Shown here one piece after another: positions 19,101 through 27,225 of a stretch of 64,000 nt of DNA. The notes beneath the pieces were generated by a model that was given only the letters and a program-made list of their open reading frames with translations, was not told the DNA's origin and made no database searches. Source of the DNA: an uncultured Paracoccaceae bacterium (GTDB lineage Bacteria > Pseudomonadota > Alphaproteobacteria > Rhodobacterales > Rhodobacteraceae); the NCBI GenBank assembly GCA_947497065.1, contig CANMEQ010000001.1, positions 613,076-677,075 of the forward strand. The letters are read 5' to 3'. The translations under genes and the position numbers were made by a program. Numbering within the stretch: the stretch's first letter is position 1; every line of letters begins with the position of its first letter.

Positions 19101-19130
19101 TTGACTCTCTTTTTGTCCTTGGCCTAAGGT
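19101..19130 (+). promoter_or_regulatory. Candidate promoter of ihfA
   Basis: TTGACT at 19101-19106 and TAAGGT at 19125-19130 with an 18-base spacer, in the 73-base gap between fabH and ihfA. The first hexamer is close to consensus. It may add ihfA transcription on top of read-through from fabH. Confidence 0.4.
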
Positions 19131-19155
19131 CTTCCCAACTCAAAGGGGATGAACA

Positions 19156-19458
19156 ATGGCAGACAAGACACTGACACGTATGGACCTTGCAGACGCGGTG
19201 CACGAAGAAGTGGGCCTGTCCCGCAACGAAAGCGCCGACTTGGTCGAAAGCGTCCTGACCCATATGTCCGATGCATTGGCCAGCGGCGACAGCGTGAAAA
19301 TCTCGTCCTTTGGCACATTTTCCATCCGCGACAAAGCCGCCCGCGTTGGCCGCAACCCTAAAACAGGCGAAGAAGTGCCCATCACGCCGCGCCGCGTGCT
19401 CAGCTTCCGGCCCAGCCACCTGATGAAAGACCGTGTCGCGGACGGCAACAAACGCTAG
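19156..19458 (+). CDS. ihfA: Integration host factor subunit alpha
   Basis: 100 residues, a HU/IHF-fold DNA-bending protein that works as a heterodimer with IhfB. Seen: [41 protein letters not shown] and the DNA-intercalating arm [20 protein letters not shown]. An AAAGGGG ribosome site precedes the ATG. A merR-type gene follows, the usual fabH-ihfA-merR order. Confidence 0.95.
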   Translation: MADKTLTRMDLADAVHEEVGLSRNESADLVESVLTHMSDALASGDSVKISSFGTFSIRDKAARVGRNPKTGEEVPITPRRVLSFRPSHLMKDRVADGNKR

Positions 19459-19481
19459 CGCCACCTGAAAGGACGCATCGG

Positions 19482-20459
19482 ATGTCTAAATCCCGCGACG
19501 CTTTCCGCACAATCTCCGAAGTTTCAACGGCGCTGGACACTCCAGCCCACGTGCTTCGCTTTTGGGAAAGCAAATTCAGCCAAGTCAAACCCGTCAAACG
19601 GGCCGGCGGCCGCCGCTACTACCGCCCCGGCGATTTGAACCTGCTCGCGGGGATCAAACGACTGCTCCATGACGACGGCATGACCATCAAAGGCGCGCAA
19701 AAACTTCTCCGGGAAAAAGGCGTGAAACACGTCACCGCCTTGGGCGCCGAAACCCTCGAGGGCTCCGTGGATATGGTCTCAACCCCAGACGCGGACACCA
19801 CCGCGCCAGCGACACCAGAAGACCAGCCCACAGCAGCTACCCCCGTGGCCGAAGCCACGCCCGAAGGCGAGGCCCCCAAAACCGAAACGGCTCCCACGGA
19901 ACCGCAGCCTGCGAAAGCGATCGAAACGCCACCCCAAGATCTCTTCGCCGTGCTGGCCGAAAAAACCGCCGCCGCCGAACCGCAGCACACCCCCGACACC
20001 ACGCCAGCCCCTGTCTCTGAAGCCGCGCCCGACGCTGAGCCCGAGCCAGAAACTGAGACCGCGACCGAATCTGAACCCGCATCAGAGCCAGAGGCGCAGA
20101 TCGACATAACAAACATCGTGGCCCTCCCCCGCACCCCAACAAAAGTCACCAACGACGGACCCGCGCTGACTTTGAATCTATCTGGTGCCCAGCCCGAAAC
20201 ACCGTCTGAGGCCGAACCATCTGAGCCTGAACCGTCCGAGCCTGCTGCCGCCACACTGCCCGCGGAAGAGACTCCAGCGCAGCCCAAACTCACACTGCCG
20301 GATGTCCCAGCAGACCCGTCAGACAACGACAGCAAAGCCTCCGCGCGCGTGTTCCATCTTCTGCAAAATACCGCCCCATCCGGCCTGCACGCCCGCCGTG
20401 ATCAGATCGCACCGCTTTTGGCCCGCCTGCAAGACCTCCGCGATCGCGTCGGCGCATAG
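19482..20459 (+). CDS. MerR-family transcriptional regulator with long acidic low-complexity tail
   Basis: 325 residues. Residues about 10-85 form a MerR-type winged helix ([54 protein letters not shown]). About 200 residues rich in Pro, Glu, Ala and Thr follow, then a short conserved C-terminus ([36 protein letters not shown]). The tail is probably disordered. No metal-sensor cysteines are seen, so the signal is unknown. Genes of this type next to ihfA are typical of the group. Confidence 0.85.
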   Translation: MSKSRDAFRTISEVSTALDTPAHVLRFWESKFSQVKPVKRAGGRRYYRPGDLNLLAGIKRLLHDDGMTIKGAQKLLREKGVKHVTALGAETLEGSVDMVSTPDADTTAPATPEDQPTAATPVAEATPEGEAPKTETAPTEPQPAKAIETPPQDLFAVLAEKTAAAEPQHTPDTTPAPVSEAAPDAEPEPETETATESEPASEPEAQIDITNIVALPRTPTKVTNDGPALTLNLSGAQPETPSEAEPSEPEPSEPAAATLPAEETPAQPKLTLPDVPADPSDNDSKASARVFHLLQNTAPSGLHARRDQIAPLLARLQDLRDRVGA

Positions 20460-20489
20460 CACTCCATAGCCAATTGATGCGTTTTACGA

Positions 20490-20518
20490 CTTGCCTCAGC
20501 GCTCAGTTCCGGTATGAA
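20490..20518 (+). promoter_or_regulatory. Promoter of tRNA-Pro
   Basis: CTTGCC at 20490-20495 and TATGAA at 20513-20518 with a 17-base spacer, 11 bases before the mature tRNA 5' end. Position and spacing are ideal for a short-leader tRNA transcript. Confidence 0.6.
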
Positions 20519-20529
20519 CCCCGTCAAGT

Positions 20530-20606
20530 CGGGCTATGGCGCAGCCTGGTAGCGCGTCCGTCTGGGGGACGGAAGGTCGCAGGTTCGAGTCCTGCTAGCC
20601 CGACCA
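20530..20606 (+). tRNA. tRNA-Pro, anticodon GGG
   Basis: 77 bases fold as a cloverleaf. The acceptor CGGGCTA pairs with TAGCCCG. The D-stem is GCGC/GCGC. The anticodon stem TCCGT/ACGGA encloses CTGGGGG, giving anticodon GGG (reads CCC). The T-arm is GCAGG-TTCGAGT-CCTGC. The discriminator A and CCA are encoded (20603-20606). Confidence 0.96.
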
Positions 20607-20613
20607 ACAAAAA

Positions 20614-20648
20614 CCGCCCGTCACGCATTCGCGTAGGCGGGCGTTTTT
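20614..20648 (+). terminator. Rho-independent terminator after tRNA-Pro
   Basis: CGCCCG and ACGC on the left pair with GCGT and CGGGCG on the right around ATTC, with a small internal mismatch, followed by TTTTT. It ends the tRNA transcript before dcd. Confidence 0.85.
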
Positions 20649-20697
20649 GTATCTCGATGTTTCCAGCACCTTTGCGTGCAAACCAAGGGACCAAGAC

Positions 20698-21783
20698 ATG
20701 AAAAATGGTGTTCTCTCCGACGAACAGATCGATGATCTGCGCACCAAAGGCGCCATAACCGCCAGCGCGCCTTTGGACAGCGGCCAAATCCAACCCGCCT
20801 CCCTTGATCTGCGTCTGGGCCACACCGCTTACCGCGTCCGCGCCTCATTCCTTGCGGGCAAAGGCCAGACCGTGGCCGACAGGTTGGCCCAGTTCACCAT
20901 GCACAAAATCGACCTCACCCATGGGGCCGTGCTGGAAAAGGGCTGTGTATACGTGGTCCCCCTGATGGAAGCCCTCAATCTCCCCGAAGGCATGACCGCA
21001 GCGGCCAGCGCAAAGTCCTCAACCGGTCGTCTCGACCTGCTGACCCGCATCATCACCGATGACGGCGTCGAATTCGACCGCGTGCCAAACGGATACTCCG
21101 GCCCGCTCTACGTCGAAATCTGCCCACGTTCCTTCTCGGTCCTCGTGCGTCCGGGCCTGATGCTCAACCAAATCATTTTCCGGCTCGGCAAAACCTTCCT
21201 GGACGACGCCGAACTGGCCGCCCTTCACGCCGAAACCCCAATCGTTGATGGCACCGCAGTCATTTCAGACGGTCTCGGCTTCTCCGTCGATCTGCGCCCT
21301 GCAACCGGCGACCTCGTGGGCTACCGCGCAAAACCCCACACCGGCGTGATCGATCTGGGTCAAATCAACCACTACGATCCCGCCGACTTTTGGGAAGAAG
21401 TCCGCACCACTCAAGGCCAAATCATCCTCGATCCCGGCGCGTTCTACATCCTCGTCAGCCGCGAAGCGATCGCGATCCCCCCAAATTGCGCTGCTGAAAT
21501 GGCCCCCTATTTGGCCATGGTTGGCGAGTTCCGCGTCCACTACGCGGGCTTTTTCGACCCTGGATTCGGCTGGGACGGCGCAGGCGGTGCCGGATCACGC
21601 GGCGTCCTCGAAGTCCGCTGCCACGAAGCCCCCTTTGTCCTCGAACACGGGCAAGTCGTCGGCAGACTGGTCTACGAACACATGTCAGCGCACCCCAAGG
21701 CTCTCTATGGCCGCGACGTAAAATCAAACTACCAAGGCCAAGGCCTCAAGCTGTCAAAGCACTTCCGCAGCACCAACGCCTAG
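20698..21783 (+). CDS. dcd: 2'-deoxycytidine 5'-triphosphate deaminase, long alphaproteobacterial form
   Basis: 361 residues from the ATG at 20698; upstream in-frame codons fall inside the terminator. It converts dCTP to dUTP for thymidylate synthesis. The trimeric dUTPase/Dcd fold is seen twice: IQPASLDLRLG with AKSSTGRLDLLTRI and GYSGPLYVEICPRSFSVLVRPG, then a second half (GQIILDPGAFYILVSREAIAIP, VHYAGFFDPGFGWDG). This gives roughly double the length of the E. coli enzyme. Its TAG shares CTAG with the stop of the convergent GGDEF gene. Confidence 0.9.
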   Translation: MKNGVLSDEQIDDLRTKGAITASAPLDSGQIQPASLDLRLGHTAYRVRASFLAGKGQTVADRLAQFTMHKIDLTHGAVLEKGCVYVVPLMEALNLPEGMTAAASAKSSTGRLDLLTRIITDDGVEFDRVPNGYSGPLYVEICPRSFSVLVRPGLMLNQIIFRLGKTFLDDAELAALHAETPIVDGTAVISDGLGFSVDLRPATGDLVGYRAKPHTGVIDLGQINHYDPADFWEEVRTTQGQIILDPGAFYILVSREAIAIPPNCAAEMAPYLAMVGEFRVHYAGFFDPGFGWDGAGGAGSRGVLEVRCHEAPFVLEHGQVVGRLVYEHMSAHPKALYGRDVKSNYQGQGLKLSKHFRSTNA

Positions 21784-23276
21784 GCCGCTTTGCTATCAGC
21801 CGCGCTCACGATCACCTCTAGATCCAAAAGCTCTTCTAATTCGGGCTCGGCTTCAGGGGCGAACGCAAACACAGGCTCGAAACGCCCATTCCCAAGCGGC
21901 ACAAGCCCGGCACCAGTCTGTTGTTCAAGATGCAGCCGCTGATCCGCACGCACAATCGCATCTGTCGGGCTTTCATCCCCTAAATCCATCGTCCCGATCC
22001 CAAGCGGAATATGCATTGCTGCGGGCTCCAGATCCAGTCCAGCCAAGAACGGGGCAGTCGGATCGGAAAGCGCAGCTCTCAGTCGCTTCGCAACAATCAC
22101 CAAATCGCTCTTTCGCTTCACCCTCAATGTCACCAAAAACTCATCAGCGCCCCAACGACCCAAAGCATCAGACGCACGCAAATGTGGCATCAGGGTTTCA
22201 GCAACACGCGCCAGAACCGCCTCACCATCCCCAGCCCCAAACGCTTGATCCAAATCTCTGAAATAATCCAAATCCATTAAGATCAGACCGTAATTCGCCC
22301 CACTGCTCCGAAAATCCACCCAAGCGCCCTCTACCACTTCGGTAATCCCAAACCGGTTCAGCGCGCCGGTGACCGGATCAACTCGTGACGACATCGCTTC
22401 ATCCCGCTCCGCGCGCCTACGCCGCGCCACAGACCCTTCATGCCGCGCAGATGTGGTCAGCAAAATCACCATCATAAAGCACGACATCACCGAAATCATC
22501 GTCGCCTCATAGGGAAGGCCCGACGTTCCAGTTTGCCCCATCTTGTGCAAAACAAATCCCGCAGCCCAAGGCACGATGGCAACCGCGACCCCCATCACCC
22601 GTGTCTGGCTGCCCAAATCACCCCGCAAAAAGGCAACGCGCACAAAGGGCCTATGCACATAGACAGACATCATCGCCAAACTGGCCGATGCCAACCCAAG
22701 AAACGTAAATACGCCCACGTCACCTGCAAAATATTCCAAACCGTAGGTCAGCTCGACCATCGTGCTAAACACAAACCCAAGGCCAATCGCCAACAGCAGC
22801 CCCCCAAGCTGCCCACTGCCCTGCCGTGCAAGCGCCGCCCCGGAAAACGCCCCGATCGTGATCGCGGCTTCCATACTAAACTGCCCAGTAAAATTGCCGA
22901 GAGGGCCGAACATCAGGGTCGGTGCACCACCTGCCACCGCAACGACCAGCGCATCCATCACCCGCGTCACACAGGTCAACAAAATCACCGACAAAACACC
23001 GGTGCGCCAAATCTCGTTTCGCCCAAACCGCCGCGTGCGCAGGATCGAAACCCCAAGCCCCAGCAAACACAGCGCCGTCACCGGATGCGTCGCCGCACCA
23101 CCGTTCAACGGCTGCATCAACCACGTAACTGACAAGAAATTCGTAAGCGCCCCAAGACCCGCAAACGCCATCACCATAAACGCAAGTGGCACCCGTGCGC
23201 GCAATGCGAACCGAATGTAGTTGAACGGTTCACCGCCCATCTCCAGTTTCAAAACCTTAACCATAGCGTCCCTCAT
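21780..23276 (-). CDS. Membrane protein with C-terminal GGDEF-type domain (degenerate signature)
   Basis: 498 residues. The N-terminal half holds about eight hydrophobic helices (for example GVLSVILLTCVTRVMDALVVAV and GGLLLAIGLGFVFS). The diguanylate-cyclase domain starts at DPVTGALNRFG and continues with LILMDLDYFRDLDQAFGAGDGEAVL. The active-site loop reads GRWGADEFLV, so the motif is G-A-D-E-F instead of G-G-D-E-F. The metal-binding Asp in MDLD is kept. It may have reduced activity or act as a c-di-GMP or GTP sensor. No EAL domain follows. It stands alone; its stop overlaps that of dcd. Confidence 0.85.
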   Translation of the reverse strand: MRDAMVKVLKLEMGGEPFNYIRFALRARVPLAFMVMAFAGLGALTNFLSVTWLMQPLNGGAATHPVTALCLLGLGVSILRTRRFGRNEIWRTGVLSVILLTCVTRVMDALVVAVAGGAPTLMFGPLGNFTGQFSMEAAITIGAFSGAALARQGSGQLGGLLLAIGLGFVFSTMVELTYGLEYFAGDVGVFTFLGLASASLAMMSVYVHRPFVRVAFLRGDLGSQTRVMGVAVAIVPWAAGFVLHKMGQTGTSGLPYEATMISVMSCFMMVILLTTSARHEGSVARRRRAERDEAMSSRVDPVTGALNRFGITEVVEGAWVDFRSSGANYGLILMDLDYFRDLDQAFGAGDGEAVLARVAETLMPHLRASDALGRWGADEFLVTLRVKRKSDLVIVAKRLRAALSDPTAPFLAGLDLEPAAMHIPLGIGTMDLGDESPTDAIVRADQRLHLEQQTGAGLVPLGNGRFEPVFAFAPEAEPELEELLDLEVIVSAADSKAA

Positions 23277-23334
23277 TTTCTACATTCAGGGACGTTATGA
23301 ACCGAAGGCTCTGAATATTTTAATAACTCGAAAT

Positions 23335-23532
23335 TCAGAACCTGTTAATACGTCGGATCAACCGCGATGCTTGACGCAAATTCTTGCTGTTTTGCTTGCC
23401 CTGCTGGGCCAAAGCACGGTCTTCTTGGGATTGTTTGCCCTGCCCCTCACCCCGTTTAGACATGGCTTTCATGCCAGAATTTAGGCCTTTATTCACCAAC
23501 CGACGCAGGATCATATTTAAAATTCTGTCCAT
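23335..23532 (-). CDS. Small basic protein of unknown function
   Basis: 65 residues from the ATG at 23532, chosen because GGAGAG lies four bases upstream. The sequence begins MDRILNMILRRLVNKGLNSGMKAMSKRG, then a polar Gln/Ser-rich middle and a basic end (KNLRQASRLIRRINRF). The N-terminal amphipathic helix and high Arg/Lys content suggest membrane-surface or nucleic-acid contact. I do not recognise a named family. It lies 89 bases downstream of scpB on the same strand. Confidence 0.6.
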   Translation of the reverse strand: MDRILNMILRRLVNKGLNSGMKAMSKRGEGQGKQSQEDRALAQQGKQNSKNLRQASRLIRRINRF

Positions 23533-23621
23533 GAAACTCTCCAAAAAACGAAGCATCCGCAGATCACGGGCCCCAACACCACTTAGGCTACATCCTAATT
23601 CAGGCAAAGTATGGGCGCAAA

Positions 23622-24275
23622 TCACGTCTCTTCAAACATATCCGTCTGATCTTCATCGCCATCGTCTTCATCGGGCGTGTCCATTGGCGGCGTGGGGCGG
23701 CTTTCCAACAAACCAGCCGACCGCAATTCCTTCAGCCCCGGCAAATCGCGCGCGCTTTCCAGCCCGAAATGATCCAAAAACCCTTGCGTCACCACAAATG
23801 TCACCGGCCGTCCCGGCGTCATCCGCCGCCGCCCGAACCGAATCCACTCCATCTCAATCAACTGATCAATCGTGCCACGGCTCACACTCACGCCACGAAT
23901 TTCCTCGATCTCGGCCCGCGTGACCGGCTGATGGTAGGACACAATCGCCAGCGTCTCCACCGCAGCCCGGCTCAGCTTTCGCGTCTCAACCGTTTCTTTT
24001 TGCATCAAGAACCCAAGGTCAGGCGCCGTCCGAAACGCCCAGGCGTCGCCCACACGCACCACTGAAACACCGCGCCCCTCGTAGCGTTTGCGCAAATGCA
24101 CCAAGGCCTCAGCCGGATCGCACCCATGGGGCATCCGCCCCGCCAATTCCTTCACCGTCACCGGATCGGCCGTGGCGAACATAATCGCCTCCACCATGCG
24201 CTCCTGCTCGGCCATGGGCGGCGCCTCGAACAGGCTGTCCTCTTGTTCCACCTCGGGCTGCACATCACCGGTCAT
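23622..24275 (-). CDS. scpB: Segregation and condensation protein B
   Basis: 217 residues. ScpB dimers bind the kleisin ScpA in the SMC-ScpAB condensin. Two winged-helix domains are seen (MVEAIMFATADPVTVKELAGRM; then SRAAVETLAIVSYHQPVTRAEIEEIRG and VSRGTIDQLIEMEWI). The C-terminus is acidic. Its start overlaps the scpA end by 11 bases. Confidence 0.93.
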   Translation of the reverse strand: MTGDVQPEVEQEDSLFEAPPMAEQERMVEAIMFATADPVTVKELAGRMPHGCDPAEALVHLRKRYEGRGVSVVRVGDAWAFRTAPDLGFLMQKETVETRKLSRAAVETLAIVSYHQPVTRAEIEEIRGVSVSRGTIDQLIEMEWIRFGRRRMTPGRPVTFVVTQGFLDHFGLESARDLPGLKELRSAGLLESRPTPPMDTPDEDDGDEDQTDMFEET

Positions 24276-25053
24276 CGTCTATCCTTTTGATATGAATGGG
24301 GGCGAAGGTCTCGCTTTGGCGAATTTCCAGCTTCCCCTCCTTGGCAAGCTCCAAAGACGCCGCAAATGTGGCCGCCGTGGCCGACCGCCGCTTCTTGGGG
24401 TCCATCTCCCACCCCTCAGGCAGGTAAGACACAATATCCGTCCACTCGCCAGCAAACCCGATCAGCTTGCGCAACCGCCCCAAGGCCTCTTCCATCGTGT
24501 AGGTGCTCTCGCGATCCAGCACAAACGGGCGAAACTCGTCCTTGGTGCGAATGCGCGCATAGCCTTGCATCAAATCCAGCAAGGTCGCCGTATAGGTTAC
24601 ACGCCGCGTCCGCGTGACATCCTCGGTGATCCCGCGGGCAAAGAAATCCCGCCCCAACTGATCGCGCGCCATCAACTTCGCCGCCGCATCACGCATCGCC
24701 GCCAAACGTTCCAACTGAAACGCCAAATGCGCGGCCAATTCCTCGCCCGATGGCCCCTCTTCCGCAGGATCAGGGGGCAACAACAACCGCGACTTCAAAA
24801 ACGCCAGCCAAGCGGCCATCACCAGATAATCCGCCGCCAACTCCAGCCGCAAATCCTGCGCCTTGTGAATGAACGCCAAATACTGCTCCGCCAAAGCCAA
24901 AACACTGATCTGGCGCAAATCCACCTTCTGCGTCCGGCTCAGCGTCAGCAGCAAATCCAACGGCCCCTCAAACCCGTCCACATCCACAATCAGCGCCTCG
25001 GCTGCAAGCCGCTCGCTGACGTCCGGTGTTAGGTTTGGTAATTCGTCCGTCAT
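24265..25053 (-). CDS. scpA: Segregation and condensation protein A (kleisin)
   Basis: 262 residues. ScpA bridges SMC heads. The N-terminal block (VDGFEGPLDLLLTLSRTQKVDLRQISVLALAEQYL) and ELAADYLVMAAWLAFLKSRLLLP are diagnostic. The C-terminal winged helix has TAATFAASLELAKEGKLEIRQ. It lies 38 bases after nagZ. Confidence 0.94.
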   Translation of the reverse strand: MTDELPNLTPDVSERLAAEALIVDVDGFEGPLDLLLTLSRTQKVDLRQISVLALAEQYLAFIHKAQDLRLELAADYLVMAAWLAFLKSRLLLPPDPAEEGPSGEELAAHLAFQLERLAAMRDAAAKLMARDQLGRDFFARGITEDVTRTRRVTYTATLLDLMQGYARIRTKDEFRPFVLDRESTYTMEEALGRLRKLIGFAGEWTDIVSYLPEGWEMDPKKRRSATAATFAASLELAKEGKLEIRQSETFAPIHIKRIDDDR

Positions 25054-25091
25054 CTGACCTCAAATCATGGGGAACCAGCCGCCAACAGCGC

Positions 25092-26081
25092 CTAGTTCAA
25101 GAGATCATCAAGTTCTTCTGTGAGCGCTTCAATGTCAACGTCCGCAGGCGTTTTCCGCCACGCCAACGCCGCCTCCGCCCGCGCTTGGGCCGCCTGGCTC
25201 ATCGCGCCAGCCGCCTCACCCACCGCCGAAATCTCTGCCGCTTCGCCATTGCAATGCAACACAACATCACAGCCCGCCGCGATCGACGCCCGCGACCGCA
25301 CCGCCACATCGCCCGACAAAGCTTCCATCGAAATGTCATCGGTCATCAACAACCCGCCAAACCCGATCTCATGGCGGATCAGGCTCATCATCGTGGGCGA
25401 TGTCGTCGCCGGTGCGCTGTCATCAATGTCTTCAAACACAATATGCGCCGTCATGCCCATGGGCACATCCGCCAACGCTTTGAAGGGTGCAAAATCCTGC
25501 GCCTCCAAAAACGCCCGCGTCGCTGTCACGCGCGGCAAATCCTTGTGACTGTCGACCGAGGCCAACCCATGACCGGGAATATGTTTGGCCACCGGCAGCA
25601 CGCCGCCCGCCAAATGCGCATCCGCCACAACGCGCGCGGCATCCATCACCGTCACCACATCCTCGCCGTAACAGCGGTTGCGCAAAAACGGATGGGTCAC
25701 CCGCCCCGCAATATCCGCACAGGGGGCACAATTGGCATCAATCCCGACATCGCGCAGCTCATGGGCAATCACACGGTAGCGGATCCACATGGCCCGCATG
25801 GGATCACTGGCGCGCTGCATCTGCTCAAGGGGCGGCAACCACTCGCGCCAATACGGGCTGCGCAACCGCTGCACACGCCCGCCTTCTTGATCAATCAAAA
25901 TAGGCGCATCATGGCCCGCCGCCTCCCGCAGATCGGCGCACAACCGGCGCAGCTGATCTGGCGTGTCGATGTTGCGAGCAAACAAAATGAACCCAAACGG
26001 CTTGAACGCGCGAAAATACGCGCGCTCCCAATCCGTGATCTGCGTGCCTTCAGGGCCGAAAATGGCCGCCCCGAATGTCAT
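25092..26081 (-). CDS. nagZ: Beta-N-acetylhexosaminidase NagZ
   Basis: 329 residues, glycoside hydrolase family 3. It removes GlcNAc from anhydromuropeptides in cell-wall recycling. Seen: LIDQEGGRVQRLR, the catalytic loop VAKHIPGHGLASVDSHKDLP (His/Asp dyad) and the nucleophile Asp in LLMTDDISMEAL. There is no signal peptide, in line with a cytoplasmic enzyme. Its ATG shares one base with the stop of the SPOR gene. Confidence 0.94.
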   Translation of the reverse strand: MTFGAAIFGPEGTQITDWERAYFRAFKPFGFILFARNIDTPDQLRRLCADLREAAGHDAPILIDQEGGRVQRLRSPYWREWLPPLEQMQRASDPMRAMWIRYRVIAHELRDVGIDANCAPCADIAGRVTHPFLRNRCYGEDVVTVMDAARVVADAHLAGGVLPVAKHIPGHGLASVDSHKDLPRVTATRAFLEAQDFAPFKALADVPMGMTAHIVFEDIDDSAPATTSPTMMSLIRHEIGFGGLLMTDDISMEALSGDVAVRSRASIAAGCDVVLHCNGEAAEISAVGEAAGAMSQAAQARAEAALAWRKTPADVDIEALTEELDDLLN

Positions 26082-27157
26082 TACCGCACCACGACAGGAA
26101 TGCAGGCGGCCCCTTCGGCAGACATGGCCGAACAGAACCGGCGCGCATCGCTCAGGTCCGCAAAGCCCATGGCCCGCAACCGGTAGAACGTACGCCCACC
26201 CGACGCGGCCTCTTGGATAATCTGCTCTTTGCCGTCAAAAAACTCTGGGAACCGGCCAGTCAAACGCAACCATTCCGTCGCTGCAATATCGGCACTGTCA
26301 AACGCGCCCAACTGAACCAGCTTGGTGCCCGCAGGCAAGGCCGCTGTCGTCACTTCACCCGTGACAGGTGCCGCCGCTTGCGCCGCACTCACCGCCCCAG
26401 CAGAGGCCGCAGCTTGCACAACAGGTGCCGCCGCAGGTGTAGGCGTCGGTGTGGTGCGCAAAGCCGCAGGGCGCGACGCTGGGCGCGGCGAACGCCGCAC
26501 ACCGGGCACCGCGTCCGGAATAATATTTGGATCAACCGCAACACCATTTACGGCCACTTCCACAGGCACATCCTCACCGGCAGACAGCTCGCTCAACGGG
26601 GCCGCCCCCGCTGCAATCTGATCCGCCAAGGCCAGCACATCATCCGCCGTCAAGGGCGTCGACGGATCCACCGGCGTGGCCAAAGCCGCCACAACCTGTG
26701 GCGCATCTTGCGTATCATCTTCTGTCAGCGTGACCGGAATAGCCTCAACAGTCTCCGCTTCGGGAACTGGATCAGGCTGCACCTCAGCCGCTTCTGCCGT
26801 CGGCACAACCTCTAAATCTTCAGCCGCCAATCCAATGCTGTTGGGCGCCAGCACCAAACGGTCCTCCGGCTCAGCCGCGCCCCCAATGGCGGGCACAGCA
26901 TTCACAGACAACCCAACATTTGACGCGATCTCGCCACCGGGATTTTCAGGCGCCACCCGCATTTCGCCGGCCATCGCTTGCACCACCGGCACACCGGTCA
27001 CATCGCGCATCAACAGCTTATAGCCCCAAATGCCAACGCCACCGACCAGCGCGACTGAAACACTCGCCGCTGCAATGTTTACGAATTTTCCCGCCTTAAC
27101 GGAACCTGCCGGAATCGATCCGCCTGACCCGTTTGGGCCAGATGTAAAATCTGCCAT
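26081..27157 (-). CDS. SPOR domain-containing inner-membrane protein
   Basis: 358 residues. A short cytoplasmic start is followed by one transmembrane helix (FVNIAAASVSVALVGGVGIWGY), then a long Ala/Pro/Glu/Val-rich periplasmic linker. The C-terminal SPOR domain is LVQLGAFDSADIAATEWLRL, FYRLRAMGFADLSDARRFC and ACIPVVVR. SPOR domains bind denuded septal peptidoglycan, so a role in division or wall remodelling is likely. The position between argS and nagZ is conserved in the group. Confidence 0.88.
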   Translation of the reverse strand: MADFTSGPNGSGGSIPAGSVKAGKFVNIAAASVSVALVGGVGIWGYKLLMRDVTGVPVVQAMAGEMRVAPENPGGEIASNVGLSVNAVPAIGGAAEPEDRLVLAPNSIGLAAEDLEVVPTAEAAEVQPDPVPEAETVEAIPVTLTEDDTQDAPQVVAALATPVDPSTPLTADDVLALADQIAAGAAPLSELSAGEDVPVEVAVNGVAVDPNIIPDAVPGVRRSPRPASRPAALRTTPTPTPAAAPVVQAAASAGAVSAAQAAAPVTGEVTTAALPAGTKLVQLGAFDSADIAATEWLRLTGRFPEFFDGKEQIIQEAASGGRTFYRLRAMGFADLSDARRFCSAMSAEGAACIPVVVR

Positions 27158-27225
27158 ACTCGCCTCGCTGCGCGGGACTTAAGCCCCGTCTTCTGCTTGC
27201 CTACTCGTCCCCAGACACGTGCGCT

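Noticed and set aside
19400..20335. Minus-strand Ser/Gly/Val-rich frame opposite the merR gene
   Set aside because: It mirrors the Pro/Glu/Ala repeat of the MerR tail; the repeat composition keeps other frames open.
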